Below are positions 23,091 through 34,815 of a DNA stretch of 64,000 nucleotides, one piece after another. A program made the translations under genes and the position numbers. This stretch comes from Quercus robur (lineage: Eukaryota > Streptophyta > Magnoliopsida > Fagales > Fagaceae). Under the pieces are notes generated by a model. It did not search any database, was not told the origin of the DNA, and saw nothing but the letters and a program-made list of their open reading frames with translations. Each line of letters begins with the position of its first letter. Position 1 is the first letter of the stretch. The DNA lies in assembly GCF_932294415.1 (NCBI RefSeq), contig NC_065537.1, forward strand, positions 64,308,290-64,372,289. The letters are read 5' to 3'.

Positions 23091-24191
23091 TTAACAAATA
23101 TCATAACAACATTGATTTATGAAATGTTTCAAAAAAAAACTTTTATGTGGAAAGTAAGAAGTAATTGATTTTTTTAAGAACATTTTATATTTCATATAAA
23201 AATAATACCAAAACTTTATTTCATTAAATAAAAAAATTTCTTAATTCAAGCCGTGGGACCCAATATTTAAAATTTTCTCAATTTTTCTAAAGCTCCGACA
23301 ATACGGCTGATTGACCCATAACTTTTTCGGGGACAATACGCTAGTTGACTCATAGCTCTTTTTCGGAGATTTAATTAGAAGTTTTAAATGCCCTTACTAA
23401 AAGCCAATTATTCAAAATAAAAAAGAGAAAAAAGAAAAAGAAAAATGTCCCATAGGCCAAAGGACATGTTTCGAATTTGAAATGGTCGGCAAAGAATCGT
23501 TTCCCATCTCTCAATTCTCGCATATAAATAGATACAACAGTAAATTCGATAGCCTAATATGTCCGTTGGGTAACTAACTTATTAATAACTGTATCTCTTG
23601 CATTTCTTTTCAAAACTCAAATTACAAAGAAGTTTCCTCTTTCCTTTTCTCTCTCTCGGAAAACTTTTTCTTTCTCTTTTTGTCTTTTGTGTGTGACCTA
23701 TTTCACACGGAAAATATACATGTATGTTTTCAAAATCTGAAAATAGTTGTTCAGGACTACAGGAGCCAAAGCATGAAAAACATTGGACACATTAATTGTA
23801 GTCTACAACACATCCTCTATAATCAAGGCTTAGGAAATTTCCTTGTGTGTGTGTGTGTTTTTTTTTTAATCACAGAAGTGCTCATTGTCTTGTGAACTAG
23901 AACAGTCTTAAAGAACATTCTCTTTTTTTTTTTTTGAAGAGGTCCTAAAGAAAATTCTCATGACTTCAATTTCTATATAACGAATCTTAAGAGGAATGTA
24001 CTATTAGACTATTAGTTTTAGTTAAGAGCATTTTTCCTGGATGTGACTATGGTTTTTTTTTTTTTTAATTTTAAATTTAGCCATAGAAAAAACTAATTAA
24101 TGAGGGATGTGAAAACAGCCCAAAAGGTGTGTGATGTCTAAATTTTAAAGAACTTGACCACTCTTAAGAGTATTCACATCAGCTCATTCAA

Positions 24192-24362
24192 GTGGGTTAC
24201 ATTTAACTCAACTAATAAAATCTTTGATGGTTGAATAAGAGATCTGGAGTTTAATCTCTGTCTACATCAAAAACCGACTGGTGTCTTAGTCTAATAATAA
24301 AGATCTATCATTAAGAGCAGACACCATAGATTGAAACTTTCTTAAAAAAAAAAAAAAAAAAA
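24192..24362 (+). mobile_element. tRNA-derived SINE-like element
   Basis: A 171-bp segment starts GTGGGTTACATTTAACTCAA and has a degenerate B-box (GGAGTTTAATCTC). It ends in a poly-A of about 20. Flanks ATCAGCTCATTCAA (24178-24191) and ATCAGTTCATGCAA (24363-24376) match at 12 of 14 positions, as expected for an aged retroposon target duplication. Confidence 0.7.
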
Positions 24363-24376
24363 ATCAGTTCATGCAA

Positions 24377-25294
24377 CAAATTTTATCTATTTTAACATAA
24401 GAACTTATTTGTTCTATTTTACTTACTCATTTTTCAAAATATCCCACATCAGATTATTTATTTCACACTACATTTTATTAAAATATATATTTTTAATTTT
24501 TTAATTGCTTATTTTTTTATTTTACTTCACATATAACAATCATTATCTACTCTCCTCCTTCATTCTTGGAATACCTAAAAAAAACTAAATACAATATAAA
24601 TAGTCTTAGTATAAATATACTTTACTATTGTATTAAACTTGTAAATTTACACAATTATATAAAAACTTCCCTATTTTTTTCCGATTTCAATATGTGAAGT
24701 TTAAGACTTTTTTTTTTTTTTTTAAAGTGCGATAAAATTTATTCATTGGCCCTGCTTCACGATGATTGATTTTTATCATTAGATCAATATACCGATTGAT
24801 ATTTGGTGGTAGGATTCAAAACCTAGATTTTTTTGTTCAGAACATCTGATTTGTTTCATTTACCTTCCAAGCTTTTTTTACACTTTAAAGGTCCTTTTCA
24901 TAAATCTTTAGTTGTTAAATGTCTCATTCATATAATTCAAAGCATCAATGTGACTTGTTTGACGGCTTCAGAACATGCACTCTCAAGTCTCAATATCGTC
25001 CCTTGCCTTGTCAGAATCACGTTGTGTATGATTATCAGCCAAGCATAGAAGTGAAGTTGCACCAAACCGACTGCATACATTTTGATTTTCATTTCATGCC
25101 CTTGAAATCTCCTGTTTAGTGTTTAACACTGATTGGTGCTCTTCACACAAGTATTATGATGAGTGTGAAGATGTTAAAAATATTGTTTACATTGTGAGCA
25201 ACTAATTGGTTCTGTAGGATTTGGTTTACCTACTCTTTAATAAATGTCATTTTAAAATCTAACTTTCCATTTTACTTTGAATTTCTTTGGGCTA
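24377..25294. other. AT-rich spacer
   Basis: No gene is recognised. Two overlapping open frames at 24833-25119 translate to unremarkable sequence and show no family motif. Confidence 0.5.
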
Positions 25295-25304
25295 GACTAA
25301 TGTA

Positions 25305-25496
25305 GGTCAAAATGGGCATTCGTCCCTTTTCCCCAAAAAATGTTGCAAAATGTCCCTGTTTGAAAATTCAATTTTTAGAAAATCGGGTTTCAATATAAAA
25401 TCGAGTTTCAAAACAGAGATATTTTATTAGATAGTTTCAGAACAATGACATTTTGCTACATCTTTTGGACGAAAGAGGCAAAAGCCCATTTTTGCC
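25305..25496. mobile_element. Mutator-type MITE with 10-bp TSD
   Basis: A 192-bp fold-back element with TIRs GGTCAAAATGGGC and GCCCATTTTTGCC extending imperfectly for about 55 bp. It is flanked by exact GACTAATGTA copies (25295-25304 and 25497-25506). The duplication length and long TIR suggest a Mutator-like origin. There is no coding capacity. Confidence 0.8.
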
Positions 25497-25509
25497 GACT
25501 AATGTATAT

Positions 25510-26017
25510 ACTAACATTTCCTACCTCAATCATAATGCCTCATTGATTTGCTTTATCCTATGTTCAGAGTCATTTCTCATTACAATCTTTCTTAATCCTG
25601 ATGATAATGCAACTAAAACTCCCCTAATCTCATCATAGCTTTACATGATTTCACCTTTGGGCAAAATTGTTATTGATTGTTATTCCCTACACTTTCACAA
25701 CAAATTTTAAGTGGCAAGTTGCTATTGATTGTTATGGGTAAATGAAAAAGTAATTTAAGTTGTGAATTCGAATTAAAACCAATAACAATTCACCACTTAT
25801 GATTTTGTGTTGGTGCAAACAGTTTGTTGTGAAAGTGTCGTGAAAATGTTGTAGACATAACATTTTTCTCTTTCCTGCCTCAATTATTATGCCTCGTTCA
25901 TTTGCCTTATCCTATGCTTAGGGTCATTTCTCATTACAATCTTTCTTAATCCTGATGATTATGCAGCTAAAACTCCCTTAATCTCATCATAGCTTTTCAT
26001 GATTTCACCTTTGGACA
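25510..26017. repeat. 145-bp direct duplication around a fold-back MITE
   Basis: The segment TCATTTCTCATTACAATCTTTCTTAATCCTGATGAT and its surroundings occurs at about 25515-25660 and again at about 25872-26017, roughly 92% alike by eye. Between the copies, 25663-25865 is a fold-back of the CACTTTCACAACAAA type that recurs at 39005-39178 and 50693-50854. Confidence 0.75.
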
Positions 26018-26732
26018 AATACCAAGGCCGACTGCTTGGAAAAAGTTTGTGGCACCTTTACTCAAACTAGTGCGCTTTTGGGAAATTTCCAAAATGCCTA
26101 TACTGTTTGTCCACATTATCATTTTACCCATCCTCAATTGTATGCATATATGATATGTATATTGTATGTGCTACTTTAAAAGTGTGAGGGAAAATGTCTT
26201 TTTTCTTTTCTTTTTTTGAGATAGGACTAAACCACATGCAAGGACTAAACTAACAGCTTATACTTTCTTACCTCAATTTCTCTTATGTGTGGTCATATAA
26301 TATTGAGAAGAGACTTAACATTTATATTAAAAAAATGGACGTGAATTAAATATTGCCTTCATAATATAATCATAGCTTTGTTCTCATTTTATGAGATAGA
26401 GAAAGTTCAAACCCTATGAATATTTGTACTAGAAGATTCTTTTTTTTCCTCTCATTTGAGAAGTGGCAGCCATGGGCGGCTCTACAGCCAGCCGAGGGGT
26501 TCATTAAAATAAAAATTATATATAAATTTTTTTTTACTCTTAAAATAAAAATTTGAACACTCTAACTCTAAATTTTTTTTAATCCCAATTGAAATAAGTT
26601 TAAATACAATCATCTTAGTGCTACTTTCACAATATTATTTTAAAAATAATTTTACAGTAATGATTAAGTGACAAGTTTTAATTGGTTTTTGTCTAGACCC
26701 ACAATTGACATTACCTTTTTACAATTGCTCAT

Positions 26733-26769
<37 letters not shown>

Positions 26770-27614
26770 CTATTTGAACTCTAGCTTACTTTGCTACTGG
26801 CCGTGAAATGAAAATGTTTTTCCTTGCACTTTTCTTCTTCATTATCAAAAAAATACACCACTTTTAGCACATAAGAGAGCAAAAAATTACACTACATGTA
26901 CAACCAACCGATTTGTATCTATATCTGTGATTCTTTCCTCATTACCTCTTTCTCCCTCCTACGTTTTCTTTTAATCTAATGAAGTAGTTTGATGAGTGCT
27001 CTATAGATTTCCAATTCCAAAAAGCTATTTAATACTTGCTCTAATTCCAAGAGAATGACCACTTGTATGGTTAAAAAATAAAAAGTCATATACTTCAAAA
27101 GCAAAAACTTATATCAATTACTATTTTTTTTTTCTTTGTTTCATGTTTACTCCCAGTCCTACTCCTTGGTGTGTTACTATTCTTCTTTATCATATATCTT
27201 TATTTAATTGATATTACATATAAATATAATAAATTATTATTAATTTGACAAAAATGTATGATTACTTATTTAATTTTATTTATTTATACATTTAATAACT
27301 GATTGACTGTTGTCTTACTAATCTTTAAACTATTAATATTTTTTTAGACTATTGTACAATATAGTAGTATTGTATACTAAATTGTATTTAGAAATAATAT
27401 TTTATATTATTATATATAATATGAAAATTGTATATACAGGAAAAATAATTAATCATTTTATCTTTTACTCCCTCACAACAAATTCCTAGCTCCAACACTA
27501 TTGACCCCTCTTGGAAACAATCCTGGAGCCGCTATTGGAGAGAGCTCATAACTTTTTTTTTTAATAAATTTATATTGTTCAAGGAATTATACATTTTTCA
27601 AAATTTTGAGAGGC
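26018..27614. other. AT-rich spacer, possible degraded transposon
   Basis: No gene is seen. GGGCGGCTCTACAGCCAGCC (near 26474) and TCCTGGAGCCGCTATTGG (near 27520) are loosely inverse. They could be the eroded ends of a DNA transposon of about 1.07 kb, with nothing coding between. A poly-A of about 28 bp sits at about 26738-26765. Confidence 0.35.
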
Positions 27615-27617
27615 TTA

Positions 27618-28091
27618 GGCCCTGTTTTGTTATTGTTAGGGGTGGATTCATTTTCTTTTTTCATTGTTTGAACTCATTTTTTGTTTCTCAAATCCCGAAG
27701 TCATTTTCTCTACCCAACTCATTTTATGTTTGGCATTATTTTCTACTCTAGTTTTTGCTTCTTCTTCTTCTTCCTTTTTTTTTTTTTTTTCACATTATAT
27801 TTTTCAATTAAAAATTCAACATAATTTTGAGAGAGAGTGTTTTTTGATGGGACAAGTCAATGTTATGAAACCCACCGATTTGGTTTTTTACGAAAATGTC
27901 ATTGTATTCATTTTCAAGAAAATGAAAACACCAAAAAGTTGTATTCAATTTTTGTATTCAAATCATTTTTTTCATTATGAAAATGAAAACTAAATACAAA
28001 TACAAAGTCAAACAAGTTTTTAGTGGTGGGTCCCATGAAAACTAAAAATAAAACAGAATACACCTCTTTTTTGCTCAAACCAAACAAGCCC
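27618..28091. mobile_element. Harbinger/Tourist-type MITE with TTA TSD
   Basis: Ends GGCCCTGTTTTGTT and (inverse) GGGCTTGTTTGGTT pair at 11 of 14 positions. They are flanked by TTA on both sides (27615-27617 and 28092-28094), the Harbinger target duplication. The 109-codon frame inside is low complexity and not regarded as a gene. Confidence 0.55.
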
Positions 28092-28106
28092 TTATTATCT
28101 CATAGA

Positions 28107-28175
28107 ACAATTTCATAAATCCACTCTCTCACATGCTAGACTCACAATTTCATAAATCCACTCTCTAACATGCTA
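28107..28175. repeat. Short tandem duplication
   Basis: CAATTTCATAAATCCACTCTCTCACATGCTA-type sequence occurs twice in a row with a period of about 37 bp. Confidence 0.8.
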
Positions 28176-28179
28176 CATA

Positions 28180-29230
28180 AGATAATTTTCTCATGGAAGG
28201 AGGAGAGGGTGATCCTAATTAGTAATCTATCTTCTTCTATTTTTCAATAATCTCATTATAATCTATATAGTAAGACATATAAACAGCACAATTTAGAAAT
28301 TGGGAGACCCATTGTAAATGCATCTTTGGTAGTCAAAGAGAAGTCATTTAAGCTATATAAAATTGGAAAGAGATACTTTGCTAAAAAAATGCTCGTACTA
28401 TATATCTATATACTTGGATAGCCCTTCTTTTCTTTGTCAAATAATCCTTACACCATTTTGATTTTATCTGTTGGGAAAGTCCGCAAGACAAATTGAAACC
28501 AATGTTTTTCAACCAAGCGCATACAAGCAAATTTTTCCTTCTAATACTTATATGATGACAATGACATACTCACATACAAATTCTTTTTTTTTTTTTGGCT
28601 AGATAATGACATATACATCCATTTTTGGGTTAATCCAAACACACTTAATTATTTGAGGTGCTATCAATATAAAAATATTAGCACCATAGAAATTATCCAA
28701 TCCCAATTTTTGGGGTTGCATAATTTCAAATGCCCATTCCAAGTGCGCTATCATCACTACAATCTAATCAATATGATAAGAGAAAATCTGGGCATCTTGC
28801 TTGAAGGTTCTCACTGGCGGACAAAAAAAAATTAAGTTTACTTGCCTTTTAAATTAGGCTATTTTGGAAAGACTTTGAATCATCATTACTGCTACAATGG
28901 GTTGTTGAGTCAAATATAATGGCAAGCAACAAGAGCAAAACCAGCCCCATTAAAGACCACCTATCCTATACTTAGTGGTGTTCAAATAATTACACATTTT
29001 CTTTCTAAAACCCCCCCATGTTGCTCTGCTTCCTTAGTGCACAACTGCACATGTTGGGACTTGGCCTATTAGCCCCACTCTGGTGCTAAACCAGCGAAGC
29101 ATTCATGTTTATTTTAGACACATGAGAAAATAAAGCTATATATATCAATGGGGATGCAAAATTTGTGGTTGATTTTGAGTCCATCTAAGCTTTACAAAAG
29201 GTTTGCAATTGGGAAATTTTTGTAGATAGT
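28180..29230. other. AT-rich spacer
   Basis: I see no gene, transposon end or RNA gene here. Confidence 0.5.
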
Positions 29231-29234
29231 AGAG

Positions 29235-29495
29235 GGTATATATAAGAGAACTGGTAACATGTAAGCTTGAAGTTAAGTTTAGTTTCAAGTGGGTGTTGAG
29301 GAGCTTAGATTGTGCAGCTCATAGCTCCCATGGCTGCTTGCCTTTTTGCTTAAGAATATCCTTTGAGAGCGTTTTGTTTACTCTCAAGTCAGATAGGCCA
29401 GTTTAGTTTGCTTTGCTTTGATTTTGTAATCTGTGGTTACTTGGGGTTCTTTTGTGAAATATGTCGTTTCTTGCTACAATGAATTACCAGGTTAG
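29235..29495 (+). promoter_or_regulatory. Candidate promoter and first exon of an unrecognised transcript
   Basis: A well-formed TATA box (GGTATATATAAGAG, 29237-29250) precedes about 240 bp that is less repetitive and less AT-rich than its surroundings. An ATG at 29460 opens ten codons to a good donor site (TTACCAG|GTTAGT, 29490). A partial inverted repeat GGAGCTTAGA...TCATAGCTCC lies at about 29300-29330. No known protein or non-coding RNA was recognised. It could be a 5' exon, a non-coding RNA gene or chance. Confidence 0.3.
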
Positions 29496-30271
29496 TAAAA
29501 TATAGATTATAGACAGTGACAAGTGGATGTGATAATTTTTTTTCCCTCTTTTTATAGATGCTATAGGGTTTTAATTTATGTCATTAACTCTCCATGATAA
29601 TTATTCTTTACTTTCACGCCAAGACACCAATTGTTTCTTTTTTATATAGATGATATTTGAACTTAATTCTTTTATAAGACAATTAAAAGACTTTACTAGT
29701 AGGACGGTAACAAACTTAAGTTAGTTAGTTTGAATTTACTACATTATTGAGTCATTGCATGCATATGCAATGATAAACTTTTTTCCATCACTAATTTTAG
29801 TGGAAAACTCAAATTATTCCTTACGGTCTACGCATGGTTTCAAACTAAATATTAGATTTTAAAATTTTTTAATTAAAAATCTAAAATTTCAAATTGCTTT
29901 AATTCATCCCAGTCATTAGTAATTAAAAATAACAAAAAGTTAATTAAATTACACCTTAGACTTTTCTTATGCTAAAGAACCTGTCATATGAACAACAAGT
30001 AGTATTTTGATCCAAATAATAAATAATTAAAAAAACCCCTCAGAAAATGATAACATCTTCCTTAAAATGCATTTTTTTCATTACAATTTTTAAGTCATTT
30101 TGTAAGGTATTTTTGTGCAAAATACCATATGGGACTATGGGAGTCAGGTGGAAGAATTTGTTGTATTTAGATAGTGTGTATTCTTGATTGCACATTGTGC
30201 CTTAAACCTTTGCTTGAAATCACACAAATTCCTTCACGTGAATTCAATGAGGCAAATCTTAAAGAAAGTAC

Positions 30272-30448
30272 TTAGGAGTGCCAGAGGTTTCATTCCATAA
30301 TAACGACAAGATTTGTTCTTGGGAAAAAAATCATTATAGAAGAATATCAGAGATTCTGGGCTACTATGATAGGAATGCGAGTAAGACACCACCGCCTCGT
30401 GTAGGCGAGTTGGTACCCGGGCTGTATAGAGACCAATTACTTATAGTA
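30272..30448 (+). other. Possible orphan exon
   Basis: A segment bounded by an acceptor-like TACTTAG and a strong donor-like GTAAGT (at about 30449). Its open frame reads ...ISEILGYYDRNASKTPPPRV and GELVPGLYRDQLL. It is more GC-rich than its flanks. I do not recognise the family. It may belong with the promoter-like region at 29.2 kb or be a gene fragment. Confidence 0.25.
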
Positions 30449-30526
30449 AGTTTTTCATGAGATTGGATCCTCCGAGTAGTTTTCCATTGGAAAGATTATT
30501 TATTGATTCCTCACTTTGTTACTATA

Positions 30527-30767
30527 GGTCCGTTTGGATACAGCCGAAAACTGAAAACTGAAAACACTGTAGCAAAATAATTTTTAAATGTGTAAATAGT
30601 ACCGTGGGACCCATTTTAATGAAAAAGTTGTGAGATTTGTGGGTCCCGTGAACAGTGCACGGATGCACTGTTCACGCTGAAAAGTCAACAAAATCGGCTA
30701 AAAAAAACAAACTAAAAACGCAAAACGCAGGAAATGCCAACGCAGGAAACGCAATCCAAACCGCACC
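30527..30767. mobile_element. MITE family with GGTSCG...TTTGGAT ends, copy 1
   Basis: Ends GGTCCGTTTGGAT and (inverse) GGTGCGGTTTGGAT, flanked by TATA and TATG, so the duplication is probably TA or slightly longer. Inside is a perfect hairpin CGTGAACAGTGCA/TGCACTGTTCACG (30647-30676). A related element is at 57532-57730, and a decayed inverse relative is near 32985-33180. Confidence 0.65.
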
Positions 30768-30861
30768 TATGGCTGAAATAAATACGTTTGCTAGCCTATT
30801 TGGGGTAAATCATAACTTGTTTGAATTAATCCCCTGCTTAAGTTGTTTGAGGTCTAAATAA

Positions 30862-31335
30862 ATATTTTTTATTTGAGATTAATAAAAATTATCCTTGCAA
30901 AGAGTCTTATAGTTTAATTGACATTTTCTCATATATAAAGTGTTTAGGGGTCTAGAGAGGGGATGGGGGGAGGGGAAGAATTCATTGTAACTATCTCAAA
31001 AAAAAAAAAAAAAATCATTGAATTCCGAAACTTAAGAACAAATATCAATAAAAGAATTTTTGACAATATCATATGCCAAAATATAGTTGTGCATTTTCAA
31101 TAGATTTTCATTATGGTTATATATAGTAAATTCCTTGGAAAATATAATAAATACAAACAAATTCATGGTTTCATAATAATAAAAATCACGATATAAATTA
31201 AGACCAATGTATATAAATAGGTTAACATACTGCCCTTTTTTTTCCTTGTGAACAAAAATGACCAATTTGCATACTCTACCAAATGAGATTATTATATGGA
31301 CTTTTTCATGGGTTAGCCAAAATTCAAAAACAATC
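30862..31335. other. AT-rich spacer
   Basis: A long minus-strand open frame crossing 31032-31523 runs through low-complexity DNA and into the solo LTR, so it is not a gene. It contains GGGGAGGGGAAG and a poly-A run. Confidence 0.6.
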
Positions 31336-31379
31336 ATCTTCAATATTAAACTTTTTTTTTTTTTTTTTGAGAATATCTT
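31336..31379 (-). mobile_element. Tail-only retroposon remnant with 18-bp TSD
   Basis: ATCTTCAATATTAAACTT occurs at 31336-31353 and again at 32024-32041. Between the first copy and the solo LTR is only poly-T followed by GAGAAT. With the LTR removed, the site reads TSD, (T)n GAGAAT, TSD. That is what an extremely 5'-truncated poly-A retroposon on the minus strand would leave. Confidence 0.7.
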
Positions 31380-32023
31380 TGTAGGGTCATGTTTTTCAAT
31401 CCAAGCCCAAGATATATGGCATCTTGGATCAGTGAACCCAATACAATAAATTTGTAGAGAGTGGGTCGAAGAGCCAGGCTTTAGTGCACGTATAACAGTT
31501 AATATGGTGTTTGTCACGATCAAGCTGAGATGAACTGAGTTTATCTAGGAAGATTGGTCCTCAGCACAATCCGAGGAGCCTTCTCTAGTTCGCATTGAGT
31601 GGTGGGGATTCCAGAGTCCCTCCTATTTGCCTTCCATTGCCTCCTTTTTATACCCCCCTTTCCTCCTCTAACTTTTTAGATTCATTGCATTGCTCCTTGT
31701 CCCATCTGCCCATTCCTAAAGTTGTTGGGAGTGGTTGTAAAGATAGAGAGGCATGGTTATGTCAGGTACAAAGCACCGTAATAATGGCAGCTTTTCCTTA
31801 GATATTTCGATTCTTCCCGTTGTCCTTTTCTGTCTTAGTACTTACCATATTCCGTGGAATGACCCGAAGTGTCACTACCAGTAGAAGGTTGCTCCCTTTG
31901 TCCTCGGCTACATCCATGGCTGAGGAGGGTTCTTCCCATGGCCGAGGAGAGGTTCTTCCTTGGACTGGACCCTTGGCCCAATGTAGATATTGACATGGGC
32001 TTCCCGGTCTTTTACCCCCCACA
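31380..32023 (-). mobile_element. Solo LTR inserted in the retroposon's target repeat, TSD ATCTT
   Basis: On the minus strand it starts TGTGGGGGGTAAAAG and ends GACCCTACA (TG...CA). It is flanked by ATCTT at 31375-31379 and 32024-32028. It has a TATA motif GGTATAAAAAGG (about 31646-31657, minus strand) and CCCACTCTCTACAAAT near its end. The 14227 element's LTR has CCCACTCTCTACAAAT in the corresponding place, and both contain many CCTCGG/CCGAGG words, so they are distant relatives. It is 644 bp with no interior. Confidence 0.85.
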
Positions 32024-32041
32024 ATCTTCAATATTAAACTT

Positions 32042-34807
32042 AGATATGATCCGTTTATATAATATTTAAAAATATTTTGTACAACCTATTTTATAAATTG
32101 TGGCTAAGTATATATTAAGTATCAATTCTTTTACTATCACACACTTTGTCACAATTTTTGTCACAACTGAATAACATGTGTGACTATGATTGGTAAACCA
32201 TTACTTTCACATGAACCCTTATTAGACTTCTTATATCCCTAAATTAGACTTTTAAAAAAATGCTAGTTAGAAGAGGGAGATTTAAACTCTGGAGATCTTT
32301 GTTAAAAATATAAAAAAAAAATGTTAATTAGTTGAACTATAAAGGTCGAGGATGAGCTTGTGTCTAGTGTCTAATTCCACAGGACACGTTAAGATATAGA
32401 CACCTGTCTGTATCTTAGTGTGTTTAGTGAAACTGGATATTGGACACAAGTTGTGTCCCAAAGGTATCCACCTAAATTAGTCTTTTTAATACCCTTTTTC
32501 TTCCCCTCTCAAATTTTCACTAGGTTTTCCTAAAACACACACCATCTTTTTTGTTGCCTCCTCCTCCACCCACCACCCACCATCCAACCCACATTGGAAC
32601 CCTATTATGGTAATGACAATGATTGCCAAATTCTAGATACTATCACAACTCAAAATCCACAAAATCTTTGACATTCCCAGCCTCAGTCACCTCCTCTCCT
32701 GTGACATCTTCATCACAAATATCAAAAGTTTCCAGAAAGGACTTGATTAGGTGGTAGAAGCATGAAAGGACATTAGAAATTATATTACATGGACAAATAA
32801 AAATGTTTAGGATAGAGTTGGCAACTTGCACAGGAGGTTCACTGCACAAAGACTAATACATAACTCAAAATATGTGTTTTCTAGTACACATCAAATACAT
32901 CATGCGGGCCATCTAATCTAAAAAAAAACCTATACTGTGCACGGTTGCCAATCTAGTACGGCCCAGTTTACCAAATTGAGCGTAAGTTTGGATAAAAGCG
33001 CATTTGCATTTTTATTGTGGGTTCTGTGTACTATTTACGAGACTTGTAAATATGAATTTCAATAATTTAAAAAAAAAAATTAGATCATATGATACCATTC
33101 ACATATTTAAAAATTATTTTGTTACAATGTTTTCAGTTTTCAGTTTTCAACAATAAATGATATCTAAACAATGTAGAGTATGTACTTTTTTTTAAGCTTT
33201 AAAAAGTTTAACTCTTATATCTCTTATCTTTTTTTTTCTTTTTTTTTGAGAACTTGTTTAACTCTATCACTCAGACCAAGAAAAAAAAAAGATAAAAATA
33301 GAAAGAAAAAAAAAAAAAAAAAAAGGAGAGCAAGTGACAATTTAATGCTTTAAGTTGACCATGTAAATCTTCCATTAAATAAATAAATAAAATAAAATAA
33401 AATAAAAAAAACCTTGACCATATACTGACGATGGAGATTTATGTCATCTGATAGTAACTGACAAATGTGGATTGTGGACTTTTTTTTTTTTTCCCTATCA
33501 TTGGGCCCTGTAATAATCTGGAATTTGGTCAAGTTTCCAGTTGTATTTTTGTGTCGGAAAGTTGTTCACTTGAGACCGGCTCCAGCCTCTCATAAATATT
33601 GTGGTTTTGTTTGTCAAATCACAGTCCTATTAGGTGTACATTTATTAATTTACTATTATTATTCGGGTTTTAGTCTGTTCAACTTTTGAAGTCTAAGGTC
33701 GTTAAATAAAATATTTATAATTTAAATTTCGTTTACACAAAATAAAAATAAAGAGTAATCATTATGTAGTGGATATTATATTAACATAGGTTCAAATTCA
33801 ATCATACCTAAAGAAATTATAAAAAAATGTGAACCTTTTTCTGTACATATATGTCTATAGCTTAATTCAAAATTGATAATTTAACTAGACCTTATCATAT
33901 ATGATGCATGAACTTTTAATAATTTAACAAACGTGTCAAGAGATGTATGACTTTAGAGATAAAATACTAAATCAAATGTTGTGTTTAAAGGCAAACCACA
34001 AGTAAGTAAAATGGTTGTCCACACTCTTAGAGAGTCTCTGATTATCGTTTACCCAAAAAAACAAAAAAGTATAAGTACTTATTTTCTTAAAAAAATAGCA
34101 ACCTATGTTCAAAATGGAACGTGTATACTGGAAATGAACATGGAATATTCTATTTACTTTTTATTTCTTTAATCTCGAAGAACTATAATAATTTCTTAAT
34201 GATTGATTTGCGGCTGATTTCTGCTAACATGATGATTTCAAAGCCTGGGATCATTGAAAAGTCAGAAATAAAAATAGAAAGCTTACATTGTTATAAGCAT
34301 TTTTTAGATTATCTTTATAAAGGGGACCTTTCAATCTGTATTAAATAAGAACTAAGCTCTGTATTGTTCATCCTGAAAAAGAGAGAAAAAAGTAGAAGAA
34401 ATAAGTATTAAGCTGCATCCTTGTCCCCTGAGGTGGCGGTGGTGTTAATCGGAAAATAAGTATTAAATCATAGGCGGCTATGATAGGCGTTTTATAATGA
34501 AATATAGAATACCATAATTTGGCAAATCAGCTAGGTCCTTGAAAGGACTTCACATATGTATAATGTATTTTTCAAAAGTCAATTTTATTCAATTTATTGG
34601 AACTTGGAAGAGTGTAGAATCTGTTGATACTAGGAACTAGACAGTGAAGGAAGAATAGGTCCAGATCCACCAAGTGAACCCAAAAATTTTTATCTTCTAG
34701 GGTGGGCAGACATGGAGTTCCTTGAAGGTGAAGCAACTTGGTAAATTTATTAAAGATGTGGAGGAATATTCTCTGTCTACACTATGAAACCAATGATATA
34801 AATTGCA
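32042..34807. other. AT-rich spacer with repeat debris
   Basis: No gene is supported. At about 32262-32350 a reverse-oriented SINE-like piece is seen (complement of TATAGTTCAACTAATTAAC). At 32985-33180 there is a decayed MITE of the 30527 family (ends near AAGTTTGGATAAAAG and ATATCTAAAC). Several poly-A and poly-T runs occur. Short open frames at 33465-33689 and 34121-34348 are not convincing. Confidence 0.5.
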
Positions 34808-34815
34808 TATCTAAC

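Larger units (their letters stand above)
20057..24177. other. Gene-poor AT-rich spacer
   Basis: No coding region is supported. Small open frames at 20575-20850 and 23680-23895 have AT-biased, low-complexity translations and no family resemblance. Distinct structures inside are the palindrome at 21595-21648 and the 120-bp direct repeats at 22734-23090, both listed separately. A short tandem doubling of ACAATACG-type sequence is near 23297-23365. Confidence 0.6.

Noticed and set aside
29296..29335. microRNA precursor or ENOD40-like RNA near the 29.2-kb TATA box
   Set aside because: The inverted repeat is short and imperfect, and no known plant miRNA or ENOD40 conserved box was recognised.
31032..31523. 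163-codon minus-strand frame
   Set aside because: Runs from AT-rich spacer through poly-T into the solo LTR, so it cannot be one gene.
31380..32023. First read as a 670-bp poly-A retroposon with an 18-bp target duplication
   Set aside because: The TG...CA ends, TATA box and separate ATCTT duplication show that the 644-bp body is a solo LTR. The 18-bp repeat belongs to the earlier tail-only insertion.
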